Shown: positions 1 through 9,222 of the stretch, in pieces
Numbering within the stretch: the stretch's first letter is position 1
Layout of the letters: each line of letters begins with the position of its first letter
NCBI RefSeq assembly: GCF_034702125.1
Contig: NC_085871.1
Span: 36,585,659 to 36,649,658 of the forward strand
From: Engraulis encrasicolus
Taxonomy: Eukaryota > Chordata > Actinopteri > Clupeiformes > Engraulidae
DNA length: 64,000 bases
Direction: 5' to 3'
Notes under the pieces: generated by a model
What the model was told of the DNA's origin: nothing
Seen by the model: the letters and a program-made list of their open reading frames with translations, nothing else
Database searches by the model: none
Made by a program: the position numbers and the translations under genes

Positions 1-288
1 ATCCGTTCACATACAAACACGACATGTGGGTAAAAATAAAAAATCCATTGTCTGTGACAGGGACGTTTTAGTCCCTGACAGGGATATTATTTAACTGCTG
101 TGTTTACAAGAATATCCATATACAATACGTGTAAATGGCTTAACAGAGTGAGAGCAGTTGGATAGATCGATAGAGGGGGAGAGATTGTTCCCTTTCAAGG
201 ACTCACCATTTTAAAAGATATTTTCTTACCATCGCATAGGCGAGACATAAAAATCTCCTGAGTGCGGATTAAGCAGTGGATATGTGAC

Positions 289-415
289 CTCCCTTGGTGC
301 AGTGGTAGTCAACCCAGCTGTGCTGAAATCGATTCCAACAGAATTGATCTGCTGGGTGTCCCATACTTAATCTCTCCTTCTCCCACCACCACCCATCGTA
401 AAAAAAAACACAAAA
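289..415 (+). repeat. tRNA-derived SINE fragment
   Basis: The segment has an A-box-like TGGTGCAGTGGTAG near 295-309 and a B-box-like ATCGATTCC near 328-337, spaced as in a tRNA-derived SINE head. A C/T- and A-rich tail follows. It cannot fold as a functional tRNA. The boundaries are approximate and no TSD was found. Confidence 0.5.
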
Positions 416-1942
416 GAGCTTGAACGACTAAATCACTCGCTGTTTCCCCTCCTCATTGCGCACATCAGTACGCTTAATGTGGCAGTAATTAAACTGTTTT
501 TGCTCCCAATTAAAGCCCAATATAAAACAAAAAGCCATAAAATTATTATAATTCACGCCGGTGGTCCATTAACCCAAGAATGACTGTTACATGGTCCATC
601 AGATTGGTGTCCTATTTTGTGGACGGTTAGCATTTAGATTATTTTTTTGCTTTGCCAGCTCTTTCAAAGTAGTGTTTTCAGTGTGCGCGTGGGTGGTTCT
701 TCACTTCTGCATCTCTAGCAACGTGACTGCTGTGATTCCATTATTCCTGAAAACCTGGGGACATTTTTATGAAGCAGTAGGCCTACTCAGGTACATAAAG
801 CAAACAATTCAACATAGATGCAAAAAAAATCATAGCGAAGCAGACTGCAAGGAGTCAACAAAATGAAGAAGAAGAAAAAAAGAGATAATCTCCACAATAG
901 CAAGATTGCTTTGTAGCAAAGGCAACAGCAGAAAAGCAAACAATAGGATTAAGGAATGACATATGGAATGACTCCCATCATCTGGAATGACTCCCATCAT
1001 CATAGCCACGATATACCTCCTCACCTCACTCAGAATGTATTTAAAAGAAGAGAAATAAATTGCTATCACAACACACACACTATCTCACTGGCACACGATC
1101 CTAATTGGATTTCCTAATTGGAGTGGCTGCCTCAGGTTCACGCATAGTACATACAGTACATCCACTATGCCTGGATGCCTACCATCATCCTGCGTTCCTG
1201 ATAGTGCTTAGGTACCCTCGGGCACTGCCACTCCACAGCTCAGGTCAGAAGTGCAGGATGCTTGCCAACCACACTGGGAACAGCGTTCAGCTTGAGCACT
1301 CACTCCACCTCATGCTGTCCTGAAACGAAGCAATCTTCTCCAAGTTCAACAAGAAAATCCTCCATCTCAAAGCAAAGCGATATCTCTCCACAAAAGGCGG
1401 CCTGTGAGACTGAAAGGGACCTTTTAATTCATCCTAAGAAGGAAGGCTTGATGCCAACTAAGAGTAGTTGGCAAAAAACGAAATAAAAAAAGCCTTGATT
1501 AGACTCACAAATGTAATAGATCAACTACTGTAGGTCTTGTCCCATTGTGTCCAAGCACTCAATCATAAATGCCAGTGTGATACAAGCGGCTCGCGCGGCT
1601 AACTCATCTAAGAACAGGAGGAGATGCCACTGTACATCGGGCCAATCCCCCTCTTTAAATCTGACCTTTCCACACCAAAGGCTGCCTCTTTCAAGTCTCT
1701 CTCAGCCACCGCTGTGTAATTTATTGCCAGTTGCTCGTTTGCTAAATTGCCAAAGTCCTAATGACAGCACAGCAGCTAGCAGTGAAAAAGGACCTCTCTG
1801 TACGATAGAACAGAAGATGGACTTCAGCTGGACAACACACGGCATTTGGGCAAGGCCTACATTATCTCTTTCTCTCTCTCGCTCACTGGCAGAAGATGGA
1901 CTACATCTGGACAACAACATGTAGAATTGGCCAAGACCTGCT

Positions 1943-1945
<3 letters not shown>

Positions 1946-1997
<52 letters not shown>

Positions 1998-2010
1998 GCC
2001 CTCTCTCTCT
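1946..2010. repeat. (CT)n microsatellite
   Basis: An almost uninterrupted CT run of about 50 bases, a short break (AGCC), then more CT. Shorter CT-rich stretches flank it at 1864-1880 and 2097-2124. Confidence 0.95.
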
Positions 2011-2344
2011 ATCATAATTCTCTGACTCATTGGCAGAGCTGGAAAACAACATGTAACATTGGCAAAAACCTTTGTCTTTCTGCCTCTACGCTCTGTCTGT
2101 CTCTGTCTCTGTCTCTGTCTCTCTCAGCTCTGTGCGGAGGTCACACTAATTACAGCTGCTGAAAGCACTTTGAAAGCAATGGCACCCGAAACAAAAGAGA
2201 AGCGGCGTTGATTGTTTAATTGCCGGGGTCGTTTACAAGCCATCACTATGGCAGCGGGGTGACTCACACACCCCGTAACAAGGGCCGCCATGCCTATTTG
2301 CAGAGCATCTAGTCCCACGAGCCTGAACGGGAGGAGGGGTGTGC

Positions 2345-3215
2345 ACTTGCTGTCACCCTACCAACAAGTATCAATGGCAACGTAAGTGTGTTGATACTAA
2401 GACATCTTAAGTACAGTACAACGATGAAGTACACTGCTGTCATTCTACCAACAATATCAATGGCAACCAAAGCGTCTTGATACTAAGACATCTTAAGTAC
2501 AACGATGAAGTTCACTGCTGTCATCCTATCAACAATTATCAATGGGAACTAAAGAGCCATGATACTAAGACATGCTACCAATAAGTATCAATGGCAACCA
2601 AACAAACAAGTAGGCCTAAGTGCAAGAAAGTCCTTGTGCACAACCCTTCAGCTGTCCAGGTGCAGGTGTAAGGCAGGAAAAAGTGATCAATATGAAAAGT
2701 TCATTAAACACCGCACACTGGATTCTGTTTTTATCTCTTTATTTGTTGTAGCCAACAAGTAGGCATATCAATGTCACCCTAAGAGCCTTGGTACTAAGAT
2801 ATGTTACTACCAACAAGGGCGAACTGATGGGATTTAATACTAATGGGTCTTACTGTCTACAAAATAATACATTGCCAATGTTGACATGTACTTGGTGTCA
2901 CCCAACTAACAAGTATCAATGGCATCCAAGGAGCTTTGATATGAAGACATCTGGCCTGAAAAGATGTACGCTGGAGATGATGAAGTACACTTGCTGTCAC
3001 ATATCAAGTGTCAATGGAAACCAAAGAGCCTTGATACTGAGTCATATTGCTACCAACAACATCTTACTATGCTGATCAAATGTCTTGATAGTAATACAAC
3101 TTACTACCAATGACGATAAAATGCCTTAATACTACATCGACAATGATGAAGTACAAACTAACGTCACCCTACCAACAAGTATCAATAGCAACTTGTCTTG
3201 AAGAACATCACGTCT
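2345..3215. repeat. Degenerate tandem array, unit roughly 85-95 bp
   Basis: A unit built around 'ACCAACAAGTATCAATGGCAAC' and 'TTGATACTAAGACAT' recurs at about 2358, 2446, 2526, 2575, 2750, 2905, 3003 and 3170 with substitutions and indels. A related unit with the same downstream sequence ('CTTGAAGAACATCAC') lies at 8345-8500 in the neighbouring intron. This is old intronic satellite-like DNA with no coding potential. Confidence 0.7.
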
Positions 3216-3376
3216 TTCAATAGCTCCTCCTCCCATAACTGTCATAACTAACCATTTTTGCAAATCCAATCAAATTAATCAATGCAGCACATGTGCAGTG
3301 CGCACGACATCTAATTGGAATGCCTTACAATTGTTCTGTTTTTGCCACAATACATCCAATACCTCAAATCTCCCGG

Positions 3377-3379
<3 letters not shown>

Positions 3380-3458
<79 letters not shown>
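3380..3458. repeat. (CT)n microsatellite
   Basis: About 79 bases of perfect CT dinucleotide repeat. Confidence 0.97.
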
Positions 3459-3461
<3 letters not shown>

Positions 3462-3996
3462 TTGAAGACATAAGAAGAAGGGTTTTTTTTGTTTTCAATT
3501 AGCTTATTGGCTCCAGAAGCATAGGCATTTTGGAAGTCATTTTCCTGTTCTGACATTCTGCCTAATGACTTAATTGATCCTCCAGGTCTCCTGCTGAATA
3601 AGCAGCCAGGCACTGTCACGGCCATTAGTGCTAATGGGCGAAGAAAACATGTTGAAGTGCAGTATGTGCTTAAGTGAAAAAATAAACAACCCTATTCTAT
3701 GGACAATTCGGCATTCATTAGAGCAAATGGGCCAATAAGCACATAGAAAGCAAATAAACCACCAACCCTATTCTATGACCAATTCTTCAAAGATGACAAA
3801 AACGAAGAACAAATAATCTGTTTTCCAACAGTCATGTTGTATCTGTATAGTGTGAAGGAAAACCATGCCATTACACTTTAATTTGATCAATACTTCGCCA
3901 CCAGCAGAAGAGATAGCATTACTGAAATAAATTGAAAATTACTTTTTCCATTCCCAGCAGGAGCGAGAGCCACCGTTACAAGACGGGAGTCACAAG

Positions 3997-4155
3997 CAGG
4001 GGCGGAGCTATAGGAAGGGCGAGCAGGGCACTTGCCCCTAGGCCCAGAGCCCTCCCGTTTTGGTGGTGGGGGCCCAATTGTGAGCTTGGCAAGCTGTATA
4101 GGGGGCCCTTTAAGTCTCTTGCCCAGGGGCCCTGTGTGCAATTGTTCCGCCACTG
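3997..4155. mobile_element. hAT-type MITE (159 bp) with 8-bp TSD
   Basis: It starts CAGGGGCGGAGC and ends with the imperfect inverted copy GTTCCGCCACTG. It is flanked by a perfect 8-bp direct repeat GTCACAAG (3989-3996 and 4156-4163). The CAG...CTG ends and 8-bp TSD are the hAT superfamily signature. It has no coding capacity. The ends match those of the large element at 34381-39934. Confidence 0.92.
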
Positions 4156-4440
4156 GTCACAAGAGTGACACGCATTGTATTTAACATTAAAGTCCATCTA
4201 AACTTCATCCTGTCCTACATTGTACGCTATGTTTATAACAATATGTACCAATTAACTGACACCTGGACATATGACCCTTGTTGCGCGGACAAGGGGAGGC
4301 CTAACAGGTCCACCCTTCAGAGATTAATAAACACCTCTGTTTCTCTCCATCTGAATTAGAAGTGATGACGTCTGTAAGTGAAAGTGATCAATGAAGTCTT
4401 TCAAGCTCCAAGACGAACTCCAGTTACCTGCAATGTAGCA

Positions 4441-4580
4441 CACACCATTCTACCACTGGAACATTGTACACACCATTCTACCACTGGAACATTGTACACA
4501 CCATTCTACCACTGGAACATTGTACACACCATTCTACCACTGGAACATTGTACACACCATTCTACCACTGGAACATTGTA
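4441..4580. repeat. Minisatellite, 5 identical 28-bp units
   Basis: Five head-to-tail copies of a 28-bp unit beginning CACACCATTCTACCACTGGA show no visible differences. This homogeneity implies recent expansion or ongoing copy-number change. The units are contiguous without spacers. Confidence 0.97.
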
Positions 4581-5413
4581 ACGGCCACTGAAAAAAACGT
4601 AACTCCCATAGTACTACACCACTATGACAGTGCACAGGGCCTTCAGCAATACATTACGACTTGTCATTGCCATTCTGGTAACAGCAAATTCAGGGGCCGT
4701 GTCTTAAAGGGTTGAAACCTTTGACTAAGATGACCTCTACAAGGAGAATCATCACAGGCATACATTATGTATACAATAGGATTAGTGTATGGTTATTAGG
4801 TCTATTGTGTGCATATTCTACTGTAAAATGATTTTTGGTAATGATTCAAAATTGGAAGATAGTTGTAAACCTTAAAAGGGAAATGCACTCACTGCTATCT
4901 GCATCATACAAAACACAACAGAAGTCAAACAAAAGTAATCACTTCTTATAAACAGCTGTCAAAACAAGTCTGCCCTTTGAGTTATTTTATGGGACTGTCA
5001 TTTCCTTCGTCTACTGTATTTTTATAAATCAAGAACATTTTCAACATTCATCTGGAGATGTGGATGAAAGCACAGATTCCTTATATTGCCATCTCAGTCC
5101 TGCAGTCAATGTTGTGAACATAATGAATGCTCCCGCTGCGTAGCCTCTTACTGCAGCAGGGGTCGCCGGCAACCCTATTCACTTGCTGAAAATGCTTAAC
5201 TACTTCATAACAACACTGCTGTGACATTACAGAGAGCCATAGTGCTGTGGTGGGCCTAAGGGGTTAAAACAAAATCAGGGACAAACATTACGGGAGATCA
5301 GATGTGTCATTCATCTGGGGACAGTCCCCATTTTGGTTTTGGTTTGGTTGGACCCCTGGCTGTTAGGTAGGGATGGAGATCATCTGAAAGGGCACCCCCT
5401 CAAACTGAACCAT

Positions 5414-5720
5414 GGGTGCATTCCAATATGCAACCTTGTGTCCTCCACTTGTGCTTGTGGCCTCATCCCGCCTCCTGGCACCGCCTCTGTGGAGAAAACA
5501 ATAAAGTTTCCCAGCTCTCAGCCTAGCCACAACAACTTTTGGTAGACTGTTTTTCATTCACCATCCAGTTTGCAAATGAGAAAATGAATTTACAATTGAG
5601 CTTTTGCGAGATATTGAAATATAATGCTGTTGTCAGTGATGTCATCATGACATATTACTTCCTGGTACGAGGCCACAAGCACAAGTGGAGGACGCAAGGT
5701 CGCATATTGGAAGGCACCCC
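5414..5720. mobile_element. Inverted-repeat MITE (307 bp), copy 1 of an AT-flanked family
   Basis: Long terminal inverted repeats of about 45 bp begin GGGTGCATTCCAATATGC and end GCATATTGGAAGGCACCCC. The element is bounded by AT on both sides (5412-5413, 5721-5722). A second copy lies at 25969-26271 with the same AT flanks. A 2-bp AT duplication would fit ISL2EU-like elements, but two bases are weak evidence. Confidence 0.8.
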
Positions 5721-5860
5721 ATTTGTTCCTTCAGCCATGTTGGCACAACTGACGACATACAGTAGTCTTTCCAATGACAGTCAGGTGTCTTTGATACTGG
5801 CTAACCTCCCACCAGCTTGACTAATGAAACATCTGCGAAAAAACACTGCATACAATGTAA

Positions 5861-6288
5861 TAGTGGTGTCAACAATGATCGATTCGGCGATCCGAATCGA
5901 TGCGGGGCATGGACGATCCAGAATCGATCCGGCAAGTTCCAGAATCGATCTGGCAATTTTTTTAAGTTTCAATTAGTTCCATGGATATTTCGGGGGCAAA
6001 TGAATGTTAAATGAAATAAAAGCACTTCAAACCATTGCAAGACTGATACAGACTGATACAGAAAACCGCCAATAAATTGTTGCTCAGTATCTGACTACTT
6101 GTATTGCCTCATCATGACTGATTAAACATTTGCTTTGCTTTCAATATAAATGTAATGCATTGCAATGCATTGTAGAAATGAATCGGATCGGATCGGATCG
6201 GATCGCATAGAATCGAATCGAATCGAATCGCTACCTCCCGAATCGTGATCGAATCGGATCGTGAGGGCAGTGCCGATCCACACCACTA
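5861..6288. mobile_element. hAT-type element of the TAGNGGTG group (428 bp), 8-bp TSD
   Basis: It begins TAGTGGTGTCAACAATGATCG and ends CCGATCCACACCACTA, flanked by a perfect 8-bp TSD CAATGTAA (5853-5860, 6289-6296). The interior carries GATCG/GAATCG-rich runs shared with 45832-46120 and 46965-48123, plus a segment near 6022-6060 that is the reverse complement of part of 46965-48123. It is non-autonomous. Confidence 0.9.
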
Positions 6289-6352
6289 CAATGTAATGAT
6301 TATGTGTACTTGGGATGTTCAGATGAGGTGAAAGTCTGTGCTAGTTACAGTG

Positions 6353-6441
6353 CCTGGAGGATGATGTGGGCAGGCTGGGTGGTCTGCTGCTGTATCTTGT
6401 ATTGGCTTGTTTGCTGAGGTGTTGGTGCAGGGCGTGCAGAA
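6353..6441 (-). pseudogene. Decayed duplicate of the 3' half of syt10 exon 3 (copy C)
   Basis: The plus strand reads CCTGGAGGATGATGTGGG... through CTGAGGTGTTGGTGCAGGGC, closely matching 7095-7180 (the 3' half of exon 3) with substitutions and a small insertion. The donor is disrupted, because extra bases separate the exon end from GTAACT. The flanking intron (CTGTGCTAGTTAC) is duplicated too, so this is a genomic tandem duplication, not a processed copy. Confidence 0.8.
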
Positions 6442-6530
6442 ATAAACCATCTGAAAGGCCACCTCCTCTATGCATACAGTGTAATGGGTGTGTGGACTCT
6501 TTGGAGGTTAGATGAGTGTCTGCGCTAGTT

Positions 6531-6590
6531 ACCTGGAGGACGAGGTGGGTTCAGTGTTCTGCCTCTGTATCTTGGCCTGCTTACTGATTC
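6531..6590 (-). pseudogene. Decayed duplicate of the 3' end of syt10 exon 3 (copy B)
   Basis: About 60 bp match the 3' end of exon 3 (plus strand ACCTGGAGGACGAGGTGGG... TCTTGGCCTGCTTACTGA). The consensus donor (CCTCCAG|GTAACT on the minus strand) is preserved. The upstream exon part and acceptor are missing, so it is probably not used. It lies about 180 bp from copy C, and the intron between repeats the motif GGGTGTGTGGACT, indicating a tandem duplication. Confidence 0.8.
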
Positions 6591-6743
6591 AGAAATGTAA
6601 TGCATATTAGACGACTCAGGTTAGATGACTAGTTGATGACTGTGTGAATGCAGGTTAGACGACAGGTTAGACTGCACTAGTCACTTCCTGGAGGAGAGAG
6701 AAGGAGGAGCGCTCCGTAACGGGTGTGTGGACTGTGGTGTTTA

Positions 6744-6900
6744 CAGGGGCGCCGCTAAAACATTTGGGCCCCATGAAAGATTCAAATTTTGGGCCCCTAA
6801 AATGTCAAATTATGTTATAAAGCATCCTTCCAGGGCCCCTGCTCAGTGCTGTCAGGCCCTGAGAATCTGTAACACCTTTACCCCCCTCACGGCACCCATG
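6744..6900. mobile_element. hAT-type MITE (157 bp), copy 1
   Basis: It begins CAGGGGCGCCGC and ends GGCACCCATG, flanked by a perfect 8-bp TSD GGTGTTTA (6736-6743, 6901-6908). The same element lies in reverse orientation at 59302-59456 with its own TSD. Interior GGGCCC-rich motifs are shared. Confidence 0.92.
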
Positions 6901-6917
6901 GGTGTTTAAGGGTAGTT

Positions 6918-7078
6918 TAGTAGTAGGAAATGGATCGCACTCAACAGGGACTGCAATGTTAAAATAAAAAGAAAACAACAAGAAAGAAGAAAAATTGAGT
7001 GCGATCCATTTCCTACTACTAGATTACTTCAGAGACGCACCAAAAAGACGGAAGAGCGCGGTGTGTGGAAGATAACCT
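6918..7078. mobile_element. Insertion with perfect 27-bp hairpin arms and 15-bp TSD next to the syt10 exon 3 donor
   Basis: Arms 6918-6944 and 6995-7021 are perfect 27-bp reverse complements (TAGTAGTAGGAAATGGATCG...). The whole insert is bounded by a perfect 15-bp direct repeat TGTTTAAGGGTAGTT (6903-6917 and 7079-7093). TSDs this long usually come from LINE-type target-primed insertion, so this may be a SINE or a truncated retroelement containing a hairpin. The right TSD copy reaches to within three bases of exon 3 and includes part of its splice donor. Confidence 0.75.
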
Positions 7079-7095
7079 TGTTTAAGGGTAGTTAC

Positions 7096-7292
7096 CTGGA
7101 GGACGAGGTGGGCTCGGTGGTCTGCCTCTGGATCTTGGCCTGCTTGCTGAGGTGCTGGTGCAGGGCCTGCTGCACCTCGGCGGGGATGTCGGGCGAGGTC
7201 TGGCTGATCTTCATGGCCGCCTCCAGCAGCTTCACCGAGCTGCGGCCGTTCACCTTCACCTCAGGCACCACCTTCCTCTTCCTCTGCTGCTG
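7096..7292 (-). CDS. syt10: Synaptotagmin-10, exon 3 (linker before C2A)
   Basis: The exon is 197 bp and encodes residues about 163-227 plus two bases of the next codon. It starts after TGCTACAG on the minus strand (a CAG-rich, NAGNAG-like acceptor, so the start may shift by 3-9 bases) and ends CCTCCAG|GTAACT. The peptide contains KISQTSPDIPAEVQ and RQTTEPTSS, the conserved linker motif just before C2A in the SYT3/6/9/10 group. A basic QRKRK stretch opens the exon. The frame joins exon 2 at phase 0. Two decayed copies of its 3' half lie further left. The C2A and C2B exons are not in the window. The paralogue assignment relies mainly on exons 1 and 2. Confidence 0.88.
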
Positions 7293-8192
7293 CTGTAGCA
7301 TGGTAGAAGAAACAAATGGGGTGTTAATGCACGGCAAAGTAAGAATGTAGTGACAATACAGAGCTCCAAACTTAGTAAAATTACTTAAAAATTACCCTGT
7401 TGTCGTCCACCCTAAAGGACAACATATTTTCATATATTTGTCATTAAAATTACAATGGCCCATTTTCAACACTGCAGTTACTTCGTTCTTTCCTTGTAAA
7501 GCAAGATTATTATATTCCACAGTGTATAATTTACGGTATACAGGCTTACTTATATAACTCTAGGTAGAGTTATAGACAGTGGAGTCAAAAGTCAGGTAGA
7601 AATTTCATAACGGCCAGTGTAATTTCAACTGTACAGCAAGACTGTTACCCACCCACTCTTCTCCAGGTGGCACCAGTGCTACTTTTCTTTGGTAACATTC
7701 CAGTGTTGATATTTCCAAAATATTGAGCAGAATTAAATTTGAAAATGTTTCACTGACCAAAGAGTAAAATGAACACTATTTTTAAGTGGGACCAAATGTT
7801 TTTTTAAAAGGAGTTGATTTCAATACCTTAAGGGCTATATAAAAACAACAGTTTTTACTGTGCACTGCTGCTTGTCCTCATTGAGGGCCAGGTGAAGAAC
7901 ACACTGCTGTCTGCCGTGGCCATGGCCTAAGCTCAAATTCACAGTGGGTCAAAATCAAAATCTGGGACAAAGTTGTGTGCCGAACTCGAATATTTATTTA
8001 TTTTTTTAAAAAGGGCTTAAAATGAGCTAAAATTATGCACCTGCAATTATGTTACTGGTCTGTGGTCACTTGTATTAATGGTGCATGTGGCTAAACTGTA
8101 ATTCACATTTGGAATGATCTTGCAGGCCAAATAAAATGACTCCATGGCCCAGATTTGACCCCCGGCCCGGGTCTGAGTTTTACATGCCTGGT

Positions 8193-8335
8193 CTAATCAT
8201 TAGGGCAGTGACCTTAAGATCAGAGGATTACAAGTTCGAATTCCACAGGCCCCTAACTCCACATTGCTCCGAGCACAGTAACCAATACCCTGTACATAAC
8301 GGTAAGTCGTTTTGAATAAAAATGTCACACATGTG
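8193..8335 (+). repeat. tRNA-derived SINE
   Basis: The head 'TCATTAGGGCAGTGACCTTAAGATCAGAGGATTACAAGTTCGAATTCC' has a clear B box (GTTCGAATTCC). The tail 'GGTAAGTCGTTTTGAATAAAAATGTC' resembles the usual teleost tRNA-SINE 3' end (TAAGTCGCTTTGGATAAAAG). The mutated A box excludes a functional tRNA. Confidence 0.75.
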
Positions 8336-8339
8336 ATGC

Positions 8340-8510
8340 AATGTCACTCTACCAGCAAGTATCAGTGGCCACTAGTCTTGAAGAACATCACACCGCTTCC
8401 AATGATCTCCCAAGACCAAAACCAATCAAATCCAGTGTCATCGCTGAACAAGACAAACTGGAATGCATTACAATTTTCACTTGTTTCACTTGTTGTTACA
8501 CCGTAACATA
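8340..8510. repeat. Copy of the intronic repeat found at 3160-3340
   Basis: 'CTACCAGCAAGTATCAGTGGCCACTAGTCTTGAAGAACATCAC' followed by 'GGAATGCATTACAATTTTCACTTGTT' parallels 3172-3345 in order and orientation. It was probably spread by local duplication or is part of an unrecognised element. Confidence 0.6.
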
Positions 8511-8580
8511 ACACAGTATTGGTCTTAGAGAGTCGATATGACATCTTCTTGGGTGTATTTGATCCCAGAGTATTCCCTAA

Positions 8581-8803
8581 CTCACTGATTCTCAAAGTGT
8601 GGGCTGGGGCCCACTGCTGGATCTCAACGGTGTCCCAAGTATGCCCTGAAAACATTTTCTAAAAATCAATACAACATTTGTGTGTGTGTTGCTGTTGACT
8701 ATTCATTTGAGTCGTATTGTTTATTGGGTCAGAGGTGGGCCCCGAACATTTGTGAAAAATTCAAGTGGGCCCCGTGTTGGAAAAGGTGTGCAACCCCTGC
8801 TCT
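8581..8803. mobile_element. hAT-like MITE, degenerate
   Basis: The left end CACTGATTCTCAAAGTGTGGGCTGGGGCCCAC and the right end GTGGGCCCCGTGTTGGAAAAGGTGTGCAACCCCTG form imperfect inverted repeats of the CAGGGGTTCTCAAA type common in vertebrate hAT MITEs. The 8-bp flanks CCCTAACT and CTCTAAAT match at 6 of 8 positions. Boundaries are approximate. Confidence 0.55.
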
Positions 8804-8869
8804 AAATGCTTATTCAACACTGCATTTGTACTGTGCAGTATCAATGGCAACTTGAAGAATTGTCCGTAC

Positions 8870-9222
8870 TGTGTGATGCTCTTCCTCCTCATGCTGCTTA
8901 AACGCCGGTTGTGGCTGCGGCTGAGGCGAGGGCTGCCGGCTGCCAGCCAGCACCGCCTTGGTGTCGACAGCGGTGGAGGCGGAGGAGTAGGGTTGGTGGG
9001 GCAGGGAGGATGGCATGATGGGCGGAGGAGCTTCTGGGAGCATGCCCTGGTGGCCCTGGTGGTGATGGGGGTTACTGCAGTTGCTGCTATCCACGTGAGA
9101 CGACAGCAGGGCTTTGCTCCTCCAGATGGGCCAGCACAGCTTCCAAAAGACAAAGAGAGATACTACCAACAAGGCGAGGCCACAGAAACCCACGACAACG
9201 GCAAGAAGACTGACAGAGATGT
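8870..9222 (-). CDS. syt10: Synaptotagmin-10, exon 2 (transmembrane segment and linker)
   Basis: The exon is 353 bp. The acceptor is CCACCCCAG|ACATCTCTGTC on the minus strand; the likely donor CACACA|GTACGG is weaker but gives phase 0 into exon 3. It completes the Asp codon split with exon 1, then encodes [19 protein letters not shown] and [11 protein letters not shown] (residues about 46-76). That is nearly identical to vertebrate SYT10's single transmembrane helix with its juxtamembrane Trp/Cys palmitoylation-type motif. The linker (about 77-162) is His/Gln/Pro-rich and ends in an acidic EEEE run; it looks longer than the mammalian linker I remember. Synaptotagmins are vesicle membrane proteins with cytosolic C2 domains; SYT10 acts in Ca2+-regulated secretion. 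Confidence 0.9.

Larger units (their letters stand above)
1..7095 (-). other. syt10: Left-hand part of the window: inferred syt10 intron 3 (no exon seen)
   Basis: This stretch lies 3' of syt10 exon 3 on the minus strand. Exon 3 ends in a consensus splice donor, so the DNA to the left should be intron. I looked for the expected next exon (the basic segment before C2A, then C2A itself) and saw nothing resembling it, so the intron probably runs past base 1. It contains the repeats and MITEs listed separately. In the remaining stretches (416-1945, 3216-3379, 3459-3996, 4581-5413) I see only non-coding sequence. Confidence 0.6.
7294..8869 (-). other. syt10: syt10 intron 2 (repeat-bearing)
   Basis: The interval between exons 2 and 3 is about 1.58 kb. 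It contains the SINE at 8193-8335, a unit of the 2345-3215 repeat family at 8340-8510, a hAT-like MITE at 8581-8803, and a possible old MITE near 7930-8190 ending with AGATTTGACCCCCGGCCCGGG. I see no regulatory motif I can support. Confidence 0.7.

Noticed and set aside
289..340. Possible tRNA genes (also near 8193, 50790 and 51910)
   Set aside because: Only A/B-box-like blocks are present, stems do not pair, and SINE bodies or tails follow. The weak tRNA-like head near 51900-51975 has no body and was not annotated.
4441..4580. Possible CRISPR-like array
   Set aside because: The 28-bp units are directly adjacent without spacers and the context is a vertebrate intron, so it is a minisatellite.
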